A stretch of DNA of 32,932 nt from Burkholderiales bacterium (GTDB taxonomy: Bacteria > Pseudomonadota > Gammaproteobacteria > Burkholderiales > Burkholderiaceae_B): positions 1 through 32,932 of the forward strand of contig JAIXTE010000007.1 of assembly GCA_027484315.1 (NCBI GenBank), given 5' to 3'. The first letter of the stretch is position 1. Each line of letters starts with the position of its first letter. Positions 8,876-17,690 of this stretch are shown in pieces. Made by a program: the position numbers and the translations under genes. The notes beneath the pieces are model-generated. The model did no database searches and was not told where the DNA came from. It saw only the letters and a list, made by a program, of their open reading frames with translations.

Positions 8876-10282
8876 TTAGAGGTGTTGGCTTGAGGGTTTG
8901 CTGACTTGGTTTTGCTTGGCCTGTTCTGGCCCCTTGCGTTTCTTGTCGTCCTCACCTTCAAACCTCAGGTGGGGTAAAAACGGGTGGCGAACCGGGTCGG
9001 ACAGGGCGGCCTTGAGTGCGGCCTTGCTGATGTGGCTAGTGTCGCTGTTTGTTTTTGGTTCAAGAAACGAGCGCATGGCCTCGCGGATTTCATGGTTGCT
9101 TACCGCACCGTCGCTGGTCTCGCAAAGCCCCTTTACCGGCGAGTCAGGTTGGTCCTGCTCTGTGTGAATCCAGTCCACCAGCCGGTCGGTCAGGGTTTCA
9201 GATGAAACCAGAACCAAGCGTGTAAAGTCATCGTCTGGTGTGTCGAACAACAAGGCAGGTTCAAGACCCAGTTCATTCTGCAGTGTGGTGCACAGGTCTT
9301 TGTACTGGTCGCCGGAAATGTCCACCACTTGTCGCGGGGCGCTGGTTCCGTCAACCTGGATGATCTGTTCGCTGAGCAGGCCGGTGCCACGCATCCAGTT
9401 CATGACCTCATCGGCGACGCGGGTGGCCACTGCGTGTGTGGTAATCAGTTGCGGGATACGTGATTTTGCAATGGCGCCAATCGCTTTTTCATAGTGGGGG
9501 TTGATGTATTTATCGGGAATGTATTGCAGGCCCAGTTCTCCCGACAATGCATTTCGCAAGGCCTGTACTTCGTGAATTTCCAGGGCCCTGTGCTGGGGCC
9601 GTTTACTTTCAAGGTAGCCTGTGGGCTGACCAGCCGTCTTTCCGGAATATACCGGTGTGGCGTGGCTTAGGCGCACAGCGGTGAGCAGGTGTTGGTTGAT
9701 CAGTTCATCCCGGGCGGTCTTGTACAGCCCATGTAGCGGGTGTGACTGGTTTCTTGCGTTCAAGGTTTTTGCACAGGCCAGTATGTTCAGCGCCACGCCT
9801 TCCTTGCAAACCCCCAAGCCCCGAGCCAGTTCCAACACCGCACCCAGCTTGATGTCGGTGTCCAGTTTCTGGTTGCCCAGGTGGGTGTGAATCTCCTCAA
9901 GGTGCTCTCGCGTCTGGTTCAGGTAAAGCAGGTCCAGCATTTTTGGGTGAGTCCTGTCGAACAGGTAGGCTTTCATCTGTTGAAGCGCTTTTCTTCTGCC
10001 CTCTGTCAGGGTTTTCAGCGATGCGTTGGTGGGGTCGCTATTCAAGGCCTGCTCGGCTTGATTCACCGATTGTTCCAGAAAGGCAGAAATTCCTTTCCAG
10101 CTGTTTTGCACCGCTTTGTAGTGGGCCTTGAATTGGGTTTGCCGCTGGTCGCTGGAAAGTGACTTCCAATCGTCGGCTTGAATCGCTTGAAGTTTGCCGC
10201 TTTGGCCAGCCAAGGGATCGGCCGACGAGGATGCAGGCGGGGCACAGGTTTGTAGCAGTGAAACAGCGGGTGATCTCTGCAT
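8876..10282 (-). CDS. Putative effector-like protein B1 (family B, possible NEL-like domain)
   Basis: I do not recognise a named family. The predicted product is soluble, 468 residues long, with a Ser/Pro/Gln-rich N-terminus (MQRSPAVSLLQTCAPPASSS) and no signal peptide or membrane segment, as expected of type III substrates. A helical central part contains LGVCKEGVALNIL (Cys at about residue 159) and, further on, EIHEVQALRNAL followed by LGLQYIPDKY. The same two blocks occur in B2 and B3 as CGPGIVQ and E[VI]HxVAAWQNHF...LP. The C-terminal tail is Lys/Gln/Ser-rich. I chose ATG 10282 because AGGA lies 7 nt upstream and because the predicted promoter (10328-10355) would leave almost no leader for the alternative GTG at 10321. 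The function is unknown; the NEL-like idea is described under findings. Confidence 0.6.
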   Translation of the reverse strand: MQRSPAVSLLQTCAPPASSSADPLAGQSGKLQAIQADDWKSLSSDQRQTQFKAHYKAVQNSWKGISAFLEQSVNQAEQALNSDPTNASLKTLTEGRRKALQQMKAYLFDRTHPKMLDLLYLNQTREHLEEIHTHLGNQKLDTDIKLGAVLELARGLGVCKEGVALNILACAKTLNARNQSHPLHGLYKTARDELINQHLLTAVRLSHATPVYSGKTAGQPTGYLESKRPQHRALEIHEVQALRNALSGELGLQYIPDKYINPHYEKAIGAIAKSRIPQLITTHAVATRVADEVMNWMRGTGLLSEQIIQVDGTSAPRQVVDISGDQYKDLCTTLQNELGLEPALLFDTPDDDFTRLVLVSSETLTDRLVDWIHTEQDQPDSPVKGLCETSDGAVSNHEIREAMRSFLEPKTNSDTSHISKAALKAALSDPVRHPFLPHLRFEGEDDKKRKGPEQAKQNQVSKPSSQHL

Positions 10283-10327
10283 GGTTGCATCCTGTAGAAC
10301 TGCGGGTTCTAAAAAGTTCACTCAATT

Positions 10328-10355
10328 TGGGTAAACCTTTTGATCGCAAAGTTCC
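10328..10355 (-). promoter_or_regulatory. hrp-box-like ECF sigma promoter of B1
   Basis: On the minus strand the sequence reads GGAACT-N15-TTACCCA, close to the HrpL-type consensus GGAACC-N15/16-CCACNNA. It sits between the stop codon of the TetR gene and the B1 start, ending 46 bases before ATG 10282. It is the weakest -10 of the seven copies (TTAC instead of CCAC). Confidence 0.5.
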
Positions 10356-10357
10356 AT

Positions 10358-10993
10358 TCAATTTGCTTTCAGGGCTCCCCACAAAATTGCAAACAGATCA
10401 TCGAACTGGTCAATCAGCCGATTTTGCTCTTTTCTCAGAAAATGCATTTGCGCCACGCGACCAAACACACCCATGAACACGTCCAGCAGCATTTTGCTGG
10501 ACACGGAGTTGTTGAATACCCCTTTTTGCTGGCCGTCCTTCAACATGCCCAAAAAAGCGCCCATCAGTTCCGGGCTTTCGTAGACTGGCAAGTCCTGGTA
10601 CTGGCTGGCTGGAATGGACACCGTCAGCAGCAAGATCACCTTGGGGTGCTTGTCAAAATAGTCAAGCATCACCCACAGGGTTTTGCGCAAGCGTTCGCGG
10701 TAATCCTCAATACCCTCCAAGTGGTCGATCATCCGGTGGGCCAAGCGGCTCAGCGTCGCGTCCAGCACGTAGGCGACCAGTTGTTCCTTGCTGCCAAAGT
10801 ATTTGTAAATGGTTTGCAGCGACACATTGGCTGTGCGTGCCACCTCAATCAGCGCCACATTGTTGAAATCCCGGGTGGTGAACAGTTCAAGTACTGCTTT
10901 TTCAACCCGCTCAAGCGTGGCCTTGCGCATGTCTTTTGGATGCGCGGGTTGGGTGATTTCTGGCGTTGATTCGGTATTTTCGATGAGCTTCAT
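10358..10993 (-). CDS. TetR-family transcriptional regulator
   Basis: The N-terminal region (from about residue 25 to 73) is a TetR DNA-binding domain: a helix with VEKAVLELF, then the helix-turn-helix VARTANVSLQTIYKYFGSKEQ. The C-terminal part is a helical ligand-binding and dimerisation domain of about 130 residues. The product is 211 residues from ATG 10993; a TTG at 11038 would add 15 residues, but neither start has a clear ribosome binding site. Its ligand and targets are unknown. It lies near the fatty-acid degradation operon, whose upstream region has an 18-bp inverted repeat, so control of fatty-acid genes, as by FadR/PsrA-type TetR proteins, is possible but not shown. Confidence 0.88.
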   Translation of the reverse strand: MKLIENTESTPEITQPAHPKDMRKATLERVEKAVLELFTTRDFNNVALIEVARTANVSLQTIYKYFGSKEQLVAYVLDATLSRLAHRMIDHLEGIEDYRERLRKTLWVMLDYFDKHPKVILLLTVSIPASQYQDLPVYESPELMGAFLGMLKDGQQKGVFNNSVSSKMLLDVFMGVFGRVAQMHFLRKEQNRLIDQFDDLFAILWGALKAN

Positions 10994-11112
10994 GCGTGCA
11001 GTGTAGCTTTTTTCCGAGTGACCGGACCCATGTTTCAAGCTTGATATTAAGGCATCAAAAATCGAATCATCTGGTGCTATGGTTGATGCAGTCCAAAGTT
11101 TCGGAATACCGC

Positions 11113-11307
11113 ATGAGAACCACCGTGAATCTTGATGACGACCTGCTTGAAAAAGCCCGGCAGCTTTCCGGGTTGGGCGAGAGAAGTGAGTTGCTGCGCG
11201 AAGCCCTGCGTGCCCTCATACAGCGGGAAAGCGCACGCAGGCTGGCCTTGCTGGGTGGGTCCCAGCCCGACCTCAAACCCATACCCCGCAGGCAGTGGCA
11301 ACTGTGA
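11113..11307 (+). CDS. vapB: VapB-type antitoxin
   Basis: This is a small 64-residue protein beginning MRTTVNLDDDLLEKARQLSG, the ribbon-helix-helix DNA-binding pattern of VapB antitoxins. The C-terminal tail (LALLGGSQPDLKPIPRRQW) is the kind of extended segment that wraps around the toxin. The antitoxin would neutralise the downstream VapC and repress its own promoter. The ATG at 11113 is chosen because the conserved domain begins there; a longer frame back to GTG 10996 would overlap the TetR start and adds unrelated residues. Its stop overlaps the vapC start. Confidence 0.88.
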   Translation: MRTTVNLDDDLLEKARQLSGLGERSELLREALRALIQRESARRLALLGGSQPDLKPIPRRQWQL

Positions 11308-11729
11308 AGGTGTTGGTGGATACCACCGTGTGGGTGGATCATTTTCAGCAGGCCGAGCCGCAACTGGTTCGCTTGCTGAATGAAGGTTGCGTGCTAACGC
11401 ATCCATTTGTGGTGGGTGAAATGTCACTGGCCAATCTTCATGACCGCGCCCAGGTGCTGGCCTCGTTGGCCGATCTGGAACCCGCCGTGCTGGCTTCACC
11501 CACCGAAGTGCAGGAACTGATCGAGTTGCGCAGCCTGTACGGCAGGGGGCTAGGGTATGTGGATACCCATCTGCTGGCGGCGGCCTTGTTGTCACCGGGG
11601 GCTACATTGTGGACCCGCGACTGCCATTTGTTTCGTGTTGCTCGTGAATTGGGGCTTGCTGCACCCATTCAAGACCGCTTCTTCATGCATGACACCGGCG
11701 CAATTTATCCTGATCCAAAAGAAGGGTAA
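11304..11729 (+). CDS. vapC: VapC-type PIN-domain ribonuclease toxin
   Basis: VapC toxins are PIN-domain RNases that cut specific RNAs, typically tRNA or rRNA. In the 141-residue product the expected acidic metal-binding residues are present: Asp6 (LVDTTVW), Glu39 (VGEMSL), Asp87 (YVDTHLLAAA) and Asp106 (TRDCHLF). The toxin therefore looks intact. GTG 11304 shares bases with the antitoxin stop (GTGA), which implies translational coupling. Another GTG at 11295 would add three residues. The pair stands alone, with no adjacent integrase or transposase. Confidence 0.9.
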   Translation: MKVLVDTTVWVDHFQQAEPQLVRLLNEGCVLTHPFVVGEMSLANLHDRAQVLASLADLEPAVLASPTEVQELIELRSLYGRGLGYVDTHLLAAALLSPGATLWTRDCHLFRVARELGLAAPIQDRFFMHDTGAIYPDPKEG

Positions 11730-11879
11730 GCCAAATTACCATATTCATAGAGGCCACACTCTAAAGTAAGCTGATGGGTTGATTGTGCGTTTGCACATCG
11801 CCATTCTGGACTGTGAAGAAGTCACTTCATATCCGGTAATTCGGATTACCGAACACAGAGAAATATCCAGGAGGCATAG
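11730..11879 (+). promoter_or_regulatory. Upstream region of the fad operon
   Basis: The region holds two dyads: TGTGC-GTTT-GCACA at 11784-11797 and the longer one at 11834-11851, annotated separately. An AGGAGG ribosome binding site lies at 11869-11874, five bases before the ATG of the thiolase gene. I see no confident -35/-10 pair. Confidence 0.5.
11834..11851. promoter_or_regulatory. 18-bp inverted repeat, candidate operator of the fad operon
   Basis: CGGTAAT-TCGG-ATTACCG is a perfect inverted repeat with 7-bp arms and a 4-bp spacer, located 28 bases upstream of the thiolase start codon. The size and position fit a repressor site, for example for a TetR-type protein. The cognate regulator is unknown. 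Confidence 0.55.
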
Positions 11880-13085
11880 ATGCCATCGGCACTGATTTTT
11901 GACGCAGTAAGAACCCCACGGGGCAAAGGTAAAAAAGACGGCAGCCTGCACCAGGCCACGCCAGTGTGGTTGTTGAACAACCTGCTGACCGCCTTGCAGC
12001 AACGCAATGACCTTGACACCAGTCTGGTAGACGACTTGGTCATTGGTTGTGTAACGCCAGTGGGCGAACAGGGCGCGGACGTGGCACGTACCGCTGTGCT
12101 GGACGCTGGTTGGGCTGAAACCGTGGCAGGCGTAACCCAATCCCGTTTCTGCGCTTCAGGCCTTGAGTCCGTGAATCTGGCTGCAGCCAAGGTCGGTAGC
12201 GGTCTGGAAGACATGGTTGTAGCCGGTGGCGTGGAAAGCATGAGCCGTTGGACCATGGGCAGCGACGGCGGTGCGTGGTTCATGGACCCCCGTATCAACG
12301 ACAAACTGGGCTTCATTCCCCAGGGCATTTCAGCCGACCTGATCGGCACACTCGAAAAATTCAGCCGCACTGATGTAGACAGCTACGCTGTTGAAAGTCA
12401 GCGTCGTGCCGCCAAGGCCCAGGCCGAAGGTCGTTTCAACAAGAGCCGCGTGCCAGTGAAAGACCTCAACGGTTTGATCATGCTGGATCACGATGAATTC
12501 ATTCGCGCCAATGCAACTGTTGAAAGCCTGGCTACCCTGCAGCCTTCATTCGCGATGATGGGTCAAATGGGCTTCAACGCCACAGCCCTGCGCAAGTACA
12601 CCACGGTTGAAAGCATCAACCACATTCACCACGCAGGCAACTCGTCCGGCATCGTGGACGGTGCAGCCCTGGTGCTGGTGGGTAATGAGGAAGCCGGTCG
12701 CAAAGCTGGCCTGAAGCCACGCGCGCGCATTCGCGCTGCAGCGGTAATCGGTTCAGAACCCACCATCATGTTGACTGGCCCCACGCCAGCCTGCCTGAAG
12801 GCTTTGCAGAAAGCAGGCCTGAAAGCTTCCGACATCGACTTGTGGGAAATCAACGAAGCGTTCGCGGTAGTACCCATGCAGACAGCACGCAACCTGGGTG
12901 TCAGCCTGGACCGCGTGAACGTCAACGGCGGATCCATCGCCATGGGTCACCCACTGGGTGCCACGGGCGCCATTATTTTGGGCACTTTGCTGGATGAACT
13001 TGAGCGGCAAGACAAAACCCTGGGCCTGGCCACACTGTGTGTGGGCGGCGGCATGGGCATTGCCACCATCATCGAACGCATTTGA
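11880..13085 (+). CDS. fadA: Acetyl-CoA acyltransferase (3-ketoacyl-CoA thiolase)
   Basis: This enzyme cleaves 3-ketoacyl-CoA with CoA to release acetyl-CoA, the last step of beta-oxidation. The 401-residue length is typical. The catalytic residues are present: nucleophilic Cys91 in [10 protein letters not shown], His357 in [15 protein letters not shown] and Cys387 in [15 protein letters not shown] is also conserved. It starts at ATG 11880 after an AGGAGG site. It is the first gene of a three-gene operon; fadB follows after 20 bases. The residues alone do not separate a degradative thiolase from an acetoacetyl-CoA thiolase, but the operon makes the degradative role likely. Confidence 0.93.
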   Translation: MPSALIFDAVRTPRGKGKKDGSLHQATPVWLLNNLLTALQQRNDLDTSLVDDLVIGCVTPVGEQGADVARTAVLDAGWAETVAGVTQSRFCASGLESVNLAAAKVGSGLEDMVVAGGVESMSRWTMGSDGGAWFMDPRINDKLGFIPQGISADLIGTLEKFSRTDVDSYAVESQRRAAKAQAEGRFNKSRVPVKDLNGLIMLDHDEFIRANATVESLATLQPSFAMMGQMGFNATALRKYTTVESINHIHHAGNSSGIVDGAALVLVGNEEAGRKAGLKPRARIRAAAVIGSEPTIMLTGPTPACLKALQKAGLKASDIDLWEINEAFAVVPMQTARNLGVSLDRVNVNGGSIAMGHPLGATGAIILGTLLDELERQDKTLGLATLCVGGGMGIATIIERI

Positions 13086-13105
13086 AGACCGAAGGAGAAC
13101 ACACA

Positions 13106-15250
13106 ATGAGTGCAGTGAAATTTGAACTCGGTCAGGATGGCATCGCAGTGGTCACACTGGACATGCCCGGCCGTTCCATGAACGTATTGAACGAAGAACT
13201 GATGGGCCCCTACGCGGAAGCCCTGACCCGCATTGAAACCGACGCTGCTGTAAAGGGCGTGGTGCTGACTTCCGGCAAGCCCGAGTTTTTGGCTGGTGCT
13301 GACCTGGACACGGTTTACAAGATTACCGAAGCTCAGCAAGCCTTTGATTTGGCTGAAGCCTTCAAGAGCCTGTTGCGCCGCATGGAAAAATGCGAAAAGC
13401 CAATCGTGTGCGCCTTGAACGGCACAGCACTGGGTGGTGGTCTGGAACTGGCTTTGGCCTGTAACTACCGCGTTGCACTGAACAACCCCAAAGCCAAGTT
13501 CGGTTTGCCCGAAGTGAAGCTGGGCTTGTTGCCCGGTGGCGGTGGTACACAGCGTTTGCCACGTATTATCGGCATTCAGGGCGCATTGGAAATGATGACC
13601 CAGGGTTCCGAGTTGCGCGTTGAGCAGGCCGTGAAAAAAGGCATCATCAACGAAACAGCCGATTCCATCGAAGAAATGATCGCCAAGGCACGCGCCTGGG
13701 CTGTCGCCAACCCCAAAGCTTTGCAGCCTTGGGACGTGAAGGGCTTCAAATTCCCCGGTGGCGATTCCAAGCACCCAGCGATTGCACAAATTTGGGCGAT
13801 TGCACCTTCCATGGCCAACGCCAAGGCATTCGGCAACTACCCAGCCATCAAGCACATTGCAAGCTGCGTGTTCGAAGGCGGTATTACCGACATCGACACC
13901 GGTTTGAAAGTGGAAAGCCGTTACTTTGCTGCCTGCGTACTGTCGCAGGAAAGCAAGAACATGATGAACACGCTGTGGTACCAGTTGAACAGCATCAAGA
14001 AAGGCCAAAGCCGCCCCACCGCACCTGCAAAAAGCACAGTGAAGAAAGTGGGTATTCTGGGTGCAGGCATGATGGGTGCCGGCATTGCTTACGTGTCTGC
14101 GAAAGTGGGCATTGAAGTGGTGTTGATCGACGCCACACAGGAAGGCGCGGACAAAGGCAAGGCCTACAGCACCAACCTGCTGGACAAAGCGATTGCCAAA
14201 AAGCGCAGCACACCTGAAAAGAAAGAAGCCCTGCTGAACTTGATTACTGCAACCACCGACTATTCCAAGCTGGAAGGTGCAGACCTGGTGATTGAAGCCG
14301 TGTTTGAAGACCGTGCCGTGAAAGCCGATGTAACAGCCCGCGCAGAAGCAGTGATTCCTGCAACAGCCGTGTATGCTTCCAACACATCCACCCTGCCAAT
14401 TACCGGCCTGGCCGAAGCCTCCAAGCGCCCCAACCAGTTCATCGGTTTGCACTTCTTCAGCCCCGTGGACAAAATGCCACTGGTTGAAATCATCATGGGT
14501 GAAAAAACCGACGACGAAACCCTGGCCAAGGGCTTCGACTACGTTCAGCAAATCGGCAAGACACCGATTGTTGTGAATGACAGCCGTGGCTTCTTCACAA
14601 GCCGCGTGTTTGGTACCTTCCTGATGGAAGCAGCCGCCATGGTGGGCGAGGGTGTACACCCCCGTTCGATCGAAATGGCAGGTCTGGAAGCCGGCATGCC
14701 CATGCCACCCTTGGCCCTTTACGACGAGGTGTCACTGAGCTTGAGCTTGCTGATCATGAAGCAGACCAAGAAAGACATGGAAGCCGCAGGACAAACTTTC
14801 CCTGAGCACCCAGGCTACAGCACCCTGATCACGGTTGCTGAAAAGCACGGCCGCATCGGCAAGAAAGCAGGCAAGGGCTTCTACGACTACACCCCCGCAG
14901 GCAAAACCCTGTGGACCGGTTTGGCCGAAGAATTCCCTGTTGCGAAAGAGCAGCCGACTTCACAGGAACTGCAAGACCGCCTGATGTACATCCAGGCCAA
15001 CGAAGCCGCACGCTGCATGCAGGAAAAAGTGCTGCGTTCGGTGGCTGATGGCAACATCGGTTCCATCTTCGGTTTGGGTTTTGCCCCATTCACCGGTGGT
15101 ATGTTGCAGTTCATCAACGCAAAAGGTTTGCCACAGTTTGTACAGCGCTGTGAAGAACTGGCCGCCAAGTATGGCGAACGATTCAAGCCTGCCAGCATGC
15201 TGGTGGAACTTGCTGCCCAAGGCAAGAAGCTTGAAGACAATTTGAACTAA
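13106..15250 (+). CDS. fadB: Fatty-acid oxidation multifunctional protein (enoyl-CoA hydratase / 3-hydroxyacyl-CoA dehydrogenase)
   Basis: This 714-residue protein joins two activities of beta-oxidation. Residues 1 to about 190 form the crotonase domain: the oxyanion segment FLAGADL, and the two catalytic glutamates Glu114 ([10 protein letters not shown]) and Glu136 ([16 protein letters not shown]). From about residue 312 comes the NAD-binding Rossmann motif [13 protein letters not shown]. The 3-hydroxyacyl-CoA dehydrogenase signature, with its catalytic His near residue 449, lies in [16 protein letters not shown], followed by [14 protein letters not shown] 13106 is chosen because AAGGAG lies 8 nt upstream; a longer in-frame extension back to 13037 overlaps the thiolase gene. 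The partner thiolase is immediately upstream. Confidence 0.95.
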   Translation: MSAVKFELGQDGIAVVTLDMPGRSMNVLNEELMGPYAEALTRIETDAAVKGVVLTSGKPEFLAGADLDTVYKITEAQQAFDLAEAFKSLLRRMEKCEKPIVCALNGTALGGGLELALACNYRVALNNPKAKFGLPEVKLGLLPGGGGTQRLPRIIGIQGALEMMTQGSELRVEQAVKKGIINETADSIEEMIAKARAWAVANPKALQPWDVKGFKFPGGDSKHPAIAQIWAIAPSMANAKAFGNYPAIKHIASCVFEGGITDIDTGLKVESRYFAACVLSQESKNMMNTLWYQLNSIKKGQSRPTAPAKSTVKKVGILGAGMMGAGIAYVSAKVGIEVVLIDATQEGADKGKAYSTNLLDKAIAKKRSTPEKKEALLNLITATTDYSKLEGADLVIEAVFEDRAVKADVTARAEAVIPATAVYASNTSTLPITGLAEASKRPNQFIGLHFFSPVDKMPLVEIIMGEKTDDETLAKGFDYVQQIGKTPIVVNDSRGFFTSRVFGTFLMEAAAMVGEGVHPRSIEMAGLEAGMPMPPLALYDEVSLSLSLLIMKQTKKDMEAAGQTFPEHPGYSTLITVAEKHGRIGKKAGKGFYDYTPAGKTLWTGLAEEFPVAKEQPTSQELQDRLMYIQANEAARCMQEKVLRSVADGNIGSIFGLGFAPFTGGMLQFINAKGLPQFVQRCEELAAKYGERFKPASMLVELAAQGKKLEDNLN

Positions 15251-15278
15251 GTGATTTGAATTAACAGGAGCAGTAACC

Positions 15279-17627
15279 ATGGTATTCAAAGCAATCATGA
15301 ATGGCTTGATCAAAGCCAAAGCCATGCCGCAGATTTCCGCCACCGAGCGCCAGGCGCTTGAGGCGGGCACGGTGTGGATCGACGGTCAGGTTTTCTCAGG
15401 CAAGCCCGACTTTGCAAAAATGTTCGCAGAGCCCTATGCACTGCTGAGCCCCCGCGAGCGTGAGTTCGTCAATGGCCCAGTGCAGCAGTTGTGCGAAATG
15501 TGCGATCCGCATGAAATCGCAACCACGCGCGTCATCCCGAAAAAGGCAATCGACTTTTTGGCATCCGCTGGTTTCTATTCATTCCTGATCCCGCAAAAGT
15601 TTGGTGGCCTGGAGTTCTCGGCCAACGCCATTTCCACCATCATGGCGATGATCACTTCGCACAGCCCGCTGCTGTCCACCCTGGTTGTTATTCCAAACAG
15701 CCTGGGCGCAGCCGAGCTGATCAAGCACTACGGCACGCAGGCTCAGAAAGAGCATTACCTGCCCCGTTTGGCCACTGGTGAATACCTGCCGTGTTTCGGT
15801 TTGACCGAGCCCACAGCTGGTTCCGACGCTGCGTCCATTCTGGCGCGTGGCGTGGTGTTCAAGAATGCCGAAGGCAAGGTTCAGATCAAGCTGAACTTCC
15901 GCAAGCGCTACATCACTTTGGCCCCTGTGGCCAACCTGATCTCGCTGGCCTTCAAGCTGCAGGATCCAGATAACCTGTTGGGCAAAGGCACCGACGCAGG
16001 CATTACAGTTGCGCTGGTTCACCGTGGTATTCCCGGTCTGGAAATGGGCAAGCATCACCAGCCAATCGGCGACGCGTTCTACAACGGCCCAATCATTGGC
16101 CGCGACGTGGTCATCGACGCAGATGAAATCATTGGCGGCACCGAGTGTGCAGGCCAGGGCTGGCGCATGTTGATGGAACAGCTGGCCGGTGGCCGTGCTG
16201 TGTCATTGCCAGCAGGTGCTGTGGGTGGTGTGCGTGCAGCAGCAGCTGCATCAGGCGCATACGCCCGCGTGCGTCAGCAATTCGGCATGCCGATTGCTGA
16301 AATGGAAGGCATTCAGGAAAAGCTGGCTGAAATTGCAGCCATGGCCTACCTCAGCGAAGCGGCCCGCGTGTATGCGGTCAGCGCGCTGGACAACAACGAG
16401 CAGCCCCCAGTGGTGTCTGCCGTGTGGAAAGCCTACCTGACCGAACTGTCTCGCGAACAGGCGAAAAACGCCATGGACGTGATGGCCGGTGCCGGCGTGA
16501 TGCAAGGCCCCAACAACGTGATTGGCCGTGGCTACTGTTCAGCCCCGGTTGCCATCACTGTTGAAGGCGCGAACATCATGACCCGTTCGCTGATTACTTT
16601 CGGTCAAGGTGCCGTGCGTTGCCACCCCTATGCATTCAAGATTGCGAACGCACTGGAAGCCAACGACCTGCCCACATTCAGCAGCGCGCTGAAAGGCTGG
16701 ATTGGTCACATGGTGGTCAACACCAGCCGCCTGGTTGGTTTGACACTAACCCGTGGCCACATGGCCAGCACACCCAAGATTGACGGCGTAACACCCTACC
16801 TGCGCAAGCTGGCCTGGGCGTCTTCACGCTATTCCTTCCTGACCGACATGGCCCTGTTGACCGTGGGTGGCAAGCTGAAAGCGCGCCAGCAATTGACTGG
16901 CCACTTTGCCGATGCATTGGGTTGGCAACTGTTGGCCATTTCAACTGTACGCCGCTATGTTGCTGAAGGTGAAATCAAGGAAGACCTGCCATTGGTGCAG
17001 TACGCTTGTGAATACGCATTGGCCAAAGTGCAAAAGGCATTTGAGTCCATCTATTCCAACTTCGGCAACAACCCGGTTGGTTTCTTGCTGCGCACCGTGG
17101 GCTACTTCAGCCTGCGCGTGAACCCGATTGTGGGTTCAGGTCTGGATCGTTTGGTGCCCACCGTGGCCAAGACAATCACCAAGAGCGGTGCACAACAGTC
17201 GCGCATTACCGGCGACTTGTACATTCCCAAGTTCAACCTGGCTGATCTGGACAGCGACGAAGTACTGGCAAACACCACAGGCGTGAAGCGCTTGATGGCT
17301 GCTTTCCAGGCTGTTCAGGAAGCGGAAGTGGTGCAAATGAAAGTGATTCAGGCGCGCCGTTCCAAGCTGGTGGACAAGGGTTCTGTGCAGGAAATGGCAG
17401 AAGCCGCATTGGCCAAGGGCATTATTACAGCAGCCGACAAGAAGCTGCTGGACCGTGCAAACCGCATCAGCCTGGAAGCCATCATGGTGGACGAGTTCAC
17501 ACCAGCCGAGTTCTTTGGTGACAAGTCGGTGACTTACGCACCTGGCTTTGAATGCGCCAATGTGCCCAACGTCAAGCATGGCTCCAACGTTGAGCCATTC
17601 GAGAAGTTGCGCGTGGTCAATTCCTGA
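15279..17627 (+). CDS. fadE: Acyl-CoA dehydrogenase, FadE type
   Basis: FadE oxidises acyl-CoA to trans-2-enoyl-CoA with FAD, the first oxidative step of beta-oxidation. The 782-residue length matches the long FadE class (about 800 residues) rather than the usual 380-residue dehydrogenases. The core acyl-CoA dehydrogenase region covers about residues 80-470 and includes CFGLTEPTAGSDAAS, and the C-terminal part corresponds to the DUF1974 extension of FadE. The ATG follows an AGGAG site. The gene lies 28 bases after fadB, and a strong terminator follows, so it closes the operon. Confidence 0.93.
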   Translation: MVFKAIMNGLIKAKAMPQISATERQALEAGTVWIDGQVFSGKPDFAKMFAEPYALLSPREREFVNGPVQQLCEMCDPHEIATTRVIPKKAIDFLASAGFYSFLIPQKFGGLEFSANAISTIMAMITSHSPLLSTLVVIPNSLGAAELIKHYGTQAQKEHYLPRLATGEYLPCFGLTEPTAGSDAASILARGVVFKNAEGKVQIKLNFRKRYITLAPVANLISLAFKLQDPDNLLGKGTDAGITVALVHRGIPGLEMGKHHQPIGDAFYNGPIIGRDVVIDADEIIGGTECAGQGWRMLMEQLAGGRAVSLPAGAVGGVRAAAAASGAYARVRQQFGMPIAEMEGIQEKLAEIAAMAYLSEAARVYAVSALDNNEQPPVVSAVWKAYLTELSREQAKNAMDVMAGAGVMQGPNNVIGRGYCSAPVAITVEGANIMTRSLITFGQGAVRCHPYAFKIANALEANDLPTFSSALKGWIGHMVVNTSRLVGLTLTRGHMASTPKIDGVTPYLRKLAWASSRYSFLTDMALLTVGGKLKARQQLTGHFADALGWQLLAISTVRRYVAEGEIKEDLPLVQYACEYALAKVQKAFESIYSNFGNNPVGFLLRTVGYFSLRVNPIVGSGLDRLVPTVAKTITKSGAQQSRITGDLYIPKFNLADLDSDEVLANTTGVKRLMAAFQAVQEAEVVQMKVIQARRSKLVDKGSVQEMAEAALAKGIITAADKKLLDRANRISLEAIMVDEFTPAEFFGDKSVTYAPGFECANVPNVKHGSNVEPFEKLRVVNS

Positions 17628-17651
17628 TAAGTAAAAGTGTTTGATTGATTG

Positions 17652-17690
17652 AAAGCCTGAGGTTCACAACAGTGACCTCAGGCTTTTTTC
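17652..17690 (+). terminator. Rho-independent terminator of the fad operon
   Basis: A stem AAAGCCTGAGGT / ACCTCAGGCTTT (12 bp, with a short inner stem) is followed by a run of T residues. It begins 25 bases after the fadE stop and ends at the stop codon of the convergent gene A1. Confidence 0.9.

Noticed and set aside
10996..11112. N-terminal extension of VapB from GTG 10996
   Set aside because: The extra 39 residues overlap the TetR start region, show no antitoxin features and have no ribosome binding site.
12947..14659. 570-codon open frame on the minus strand
   Set aside because: It is antisense to fadB, extremely rich in His, Cys, Phe and Gln, and unlike any protein; fadB is unmistakable on the other strand.
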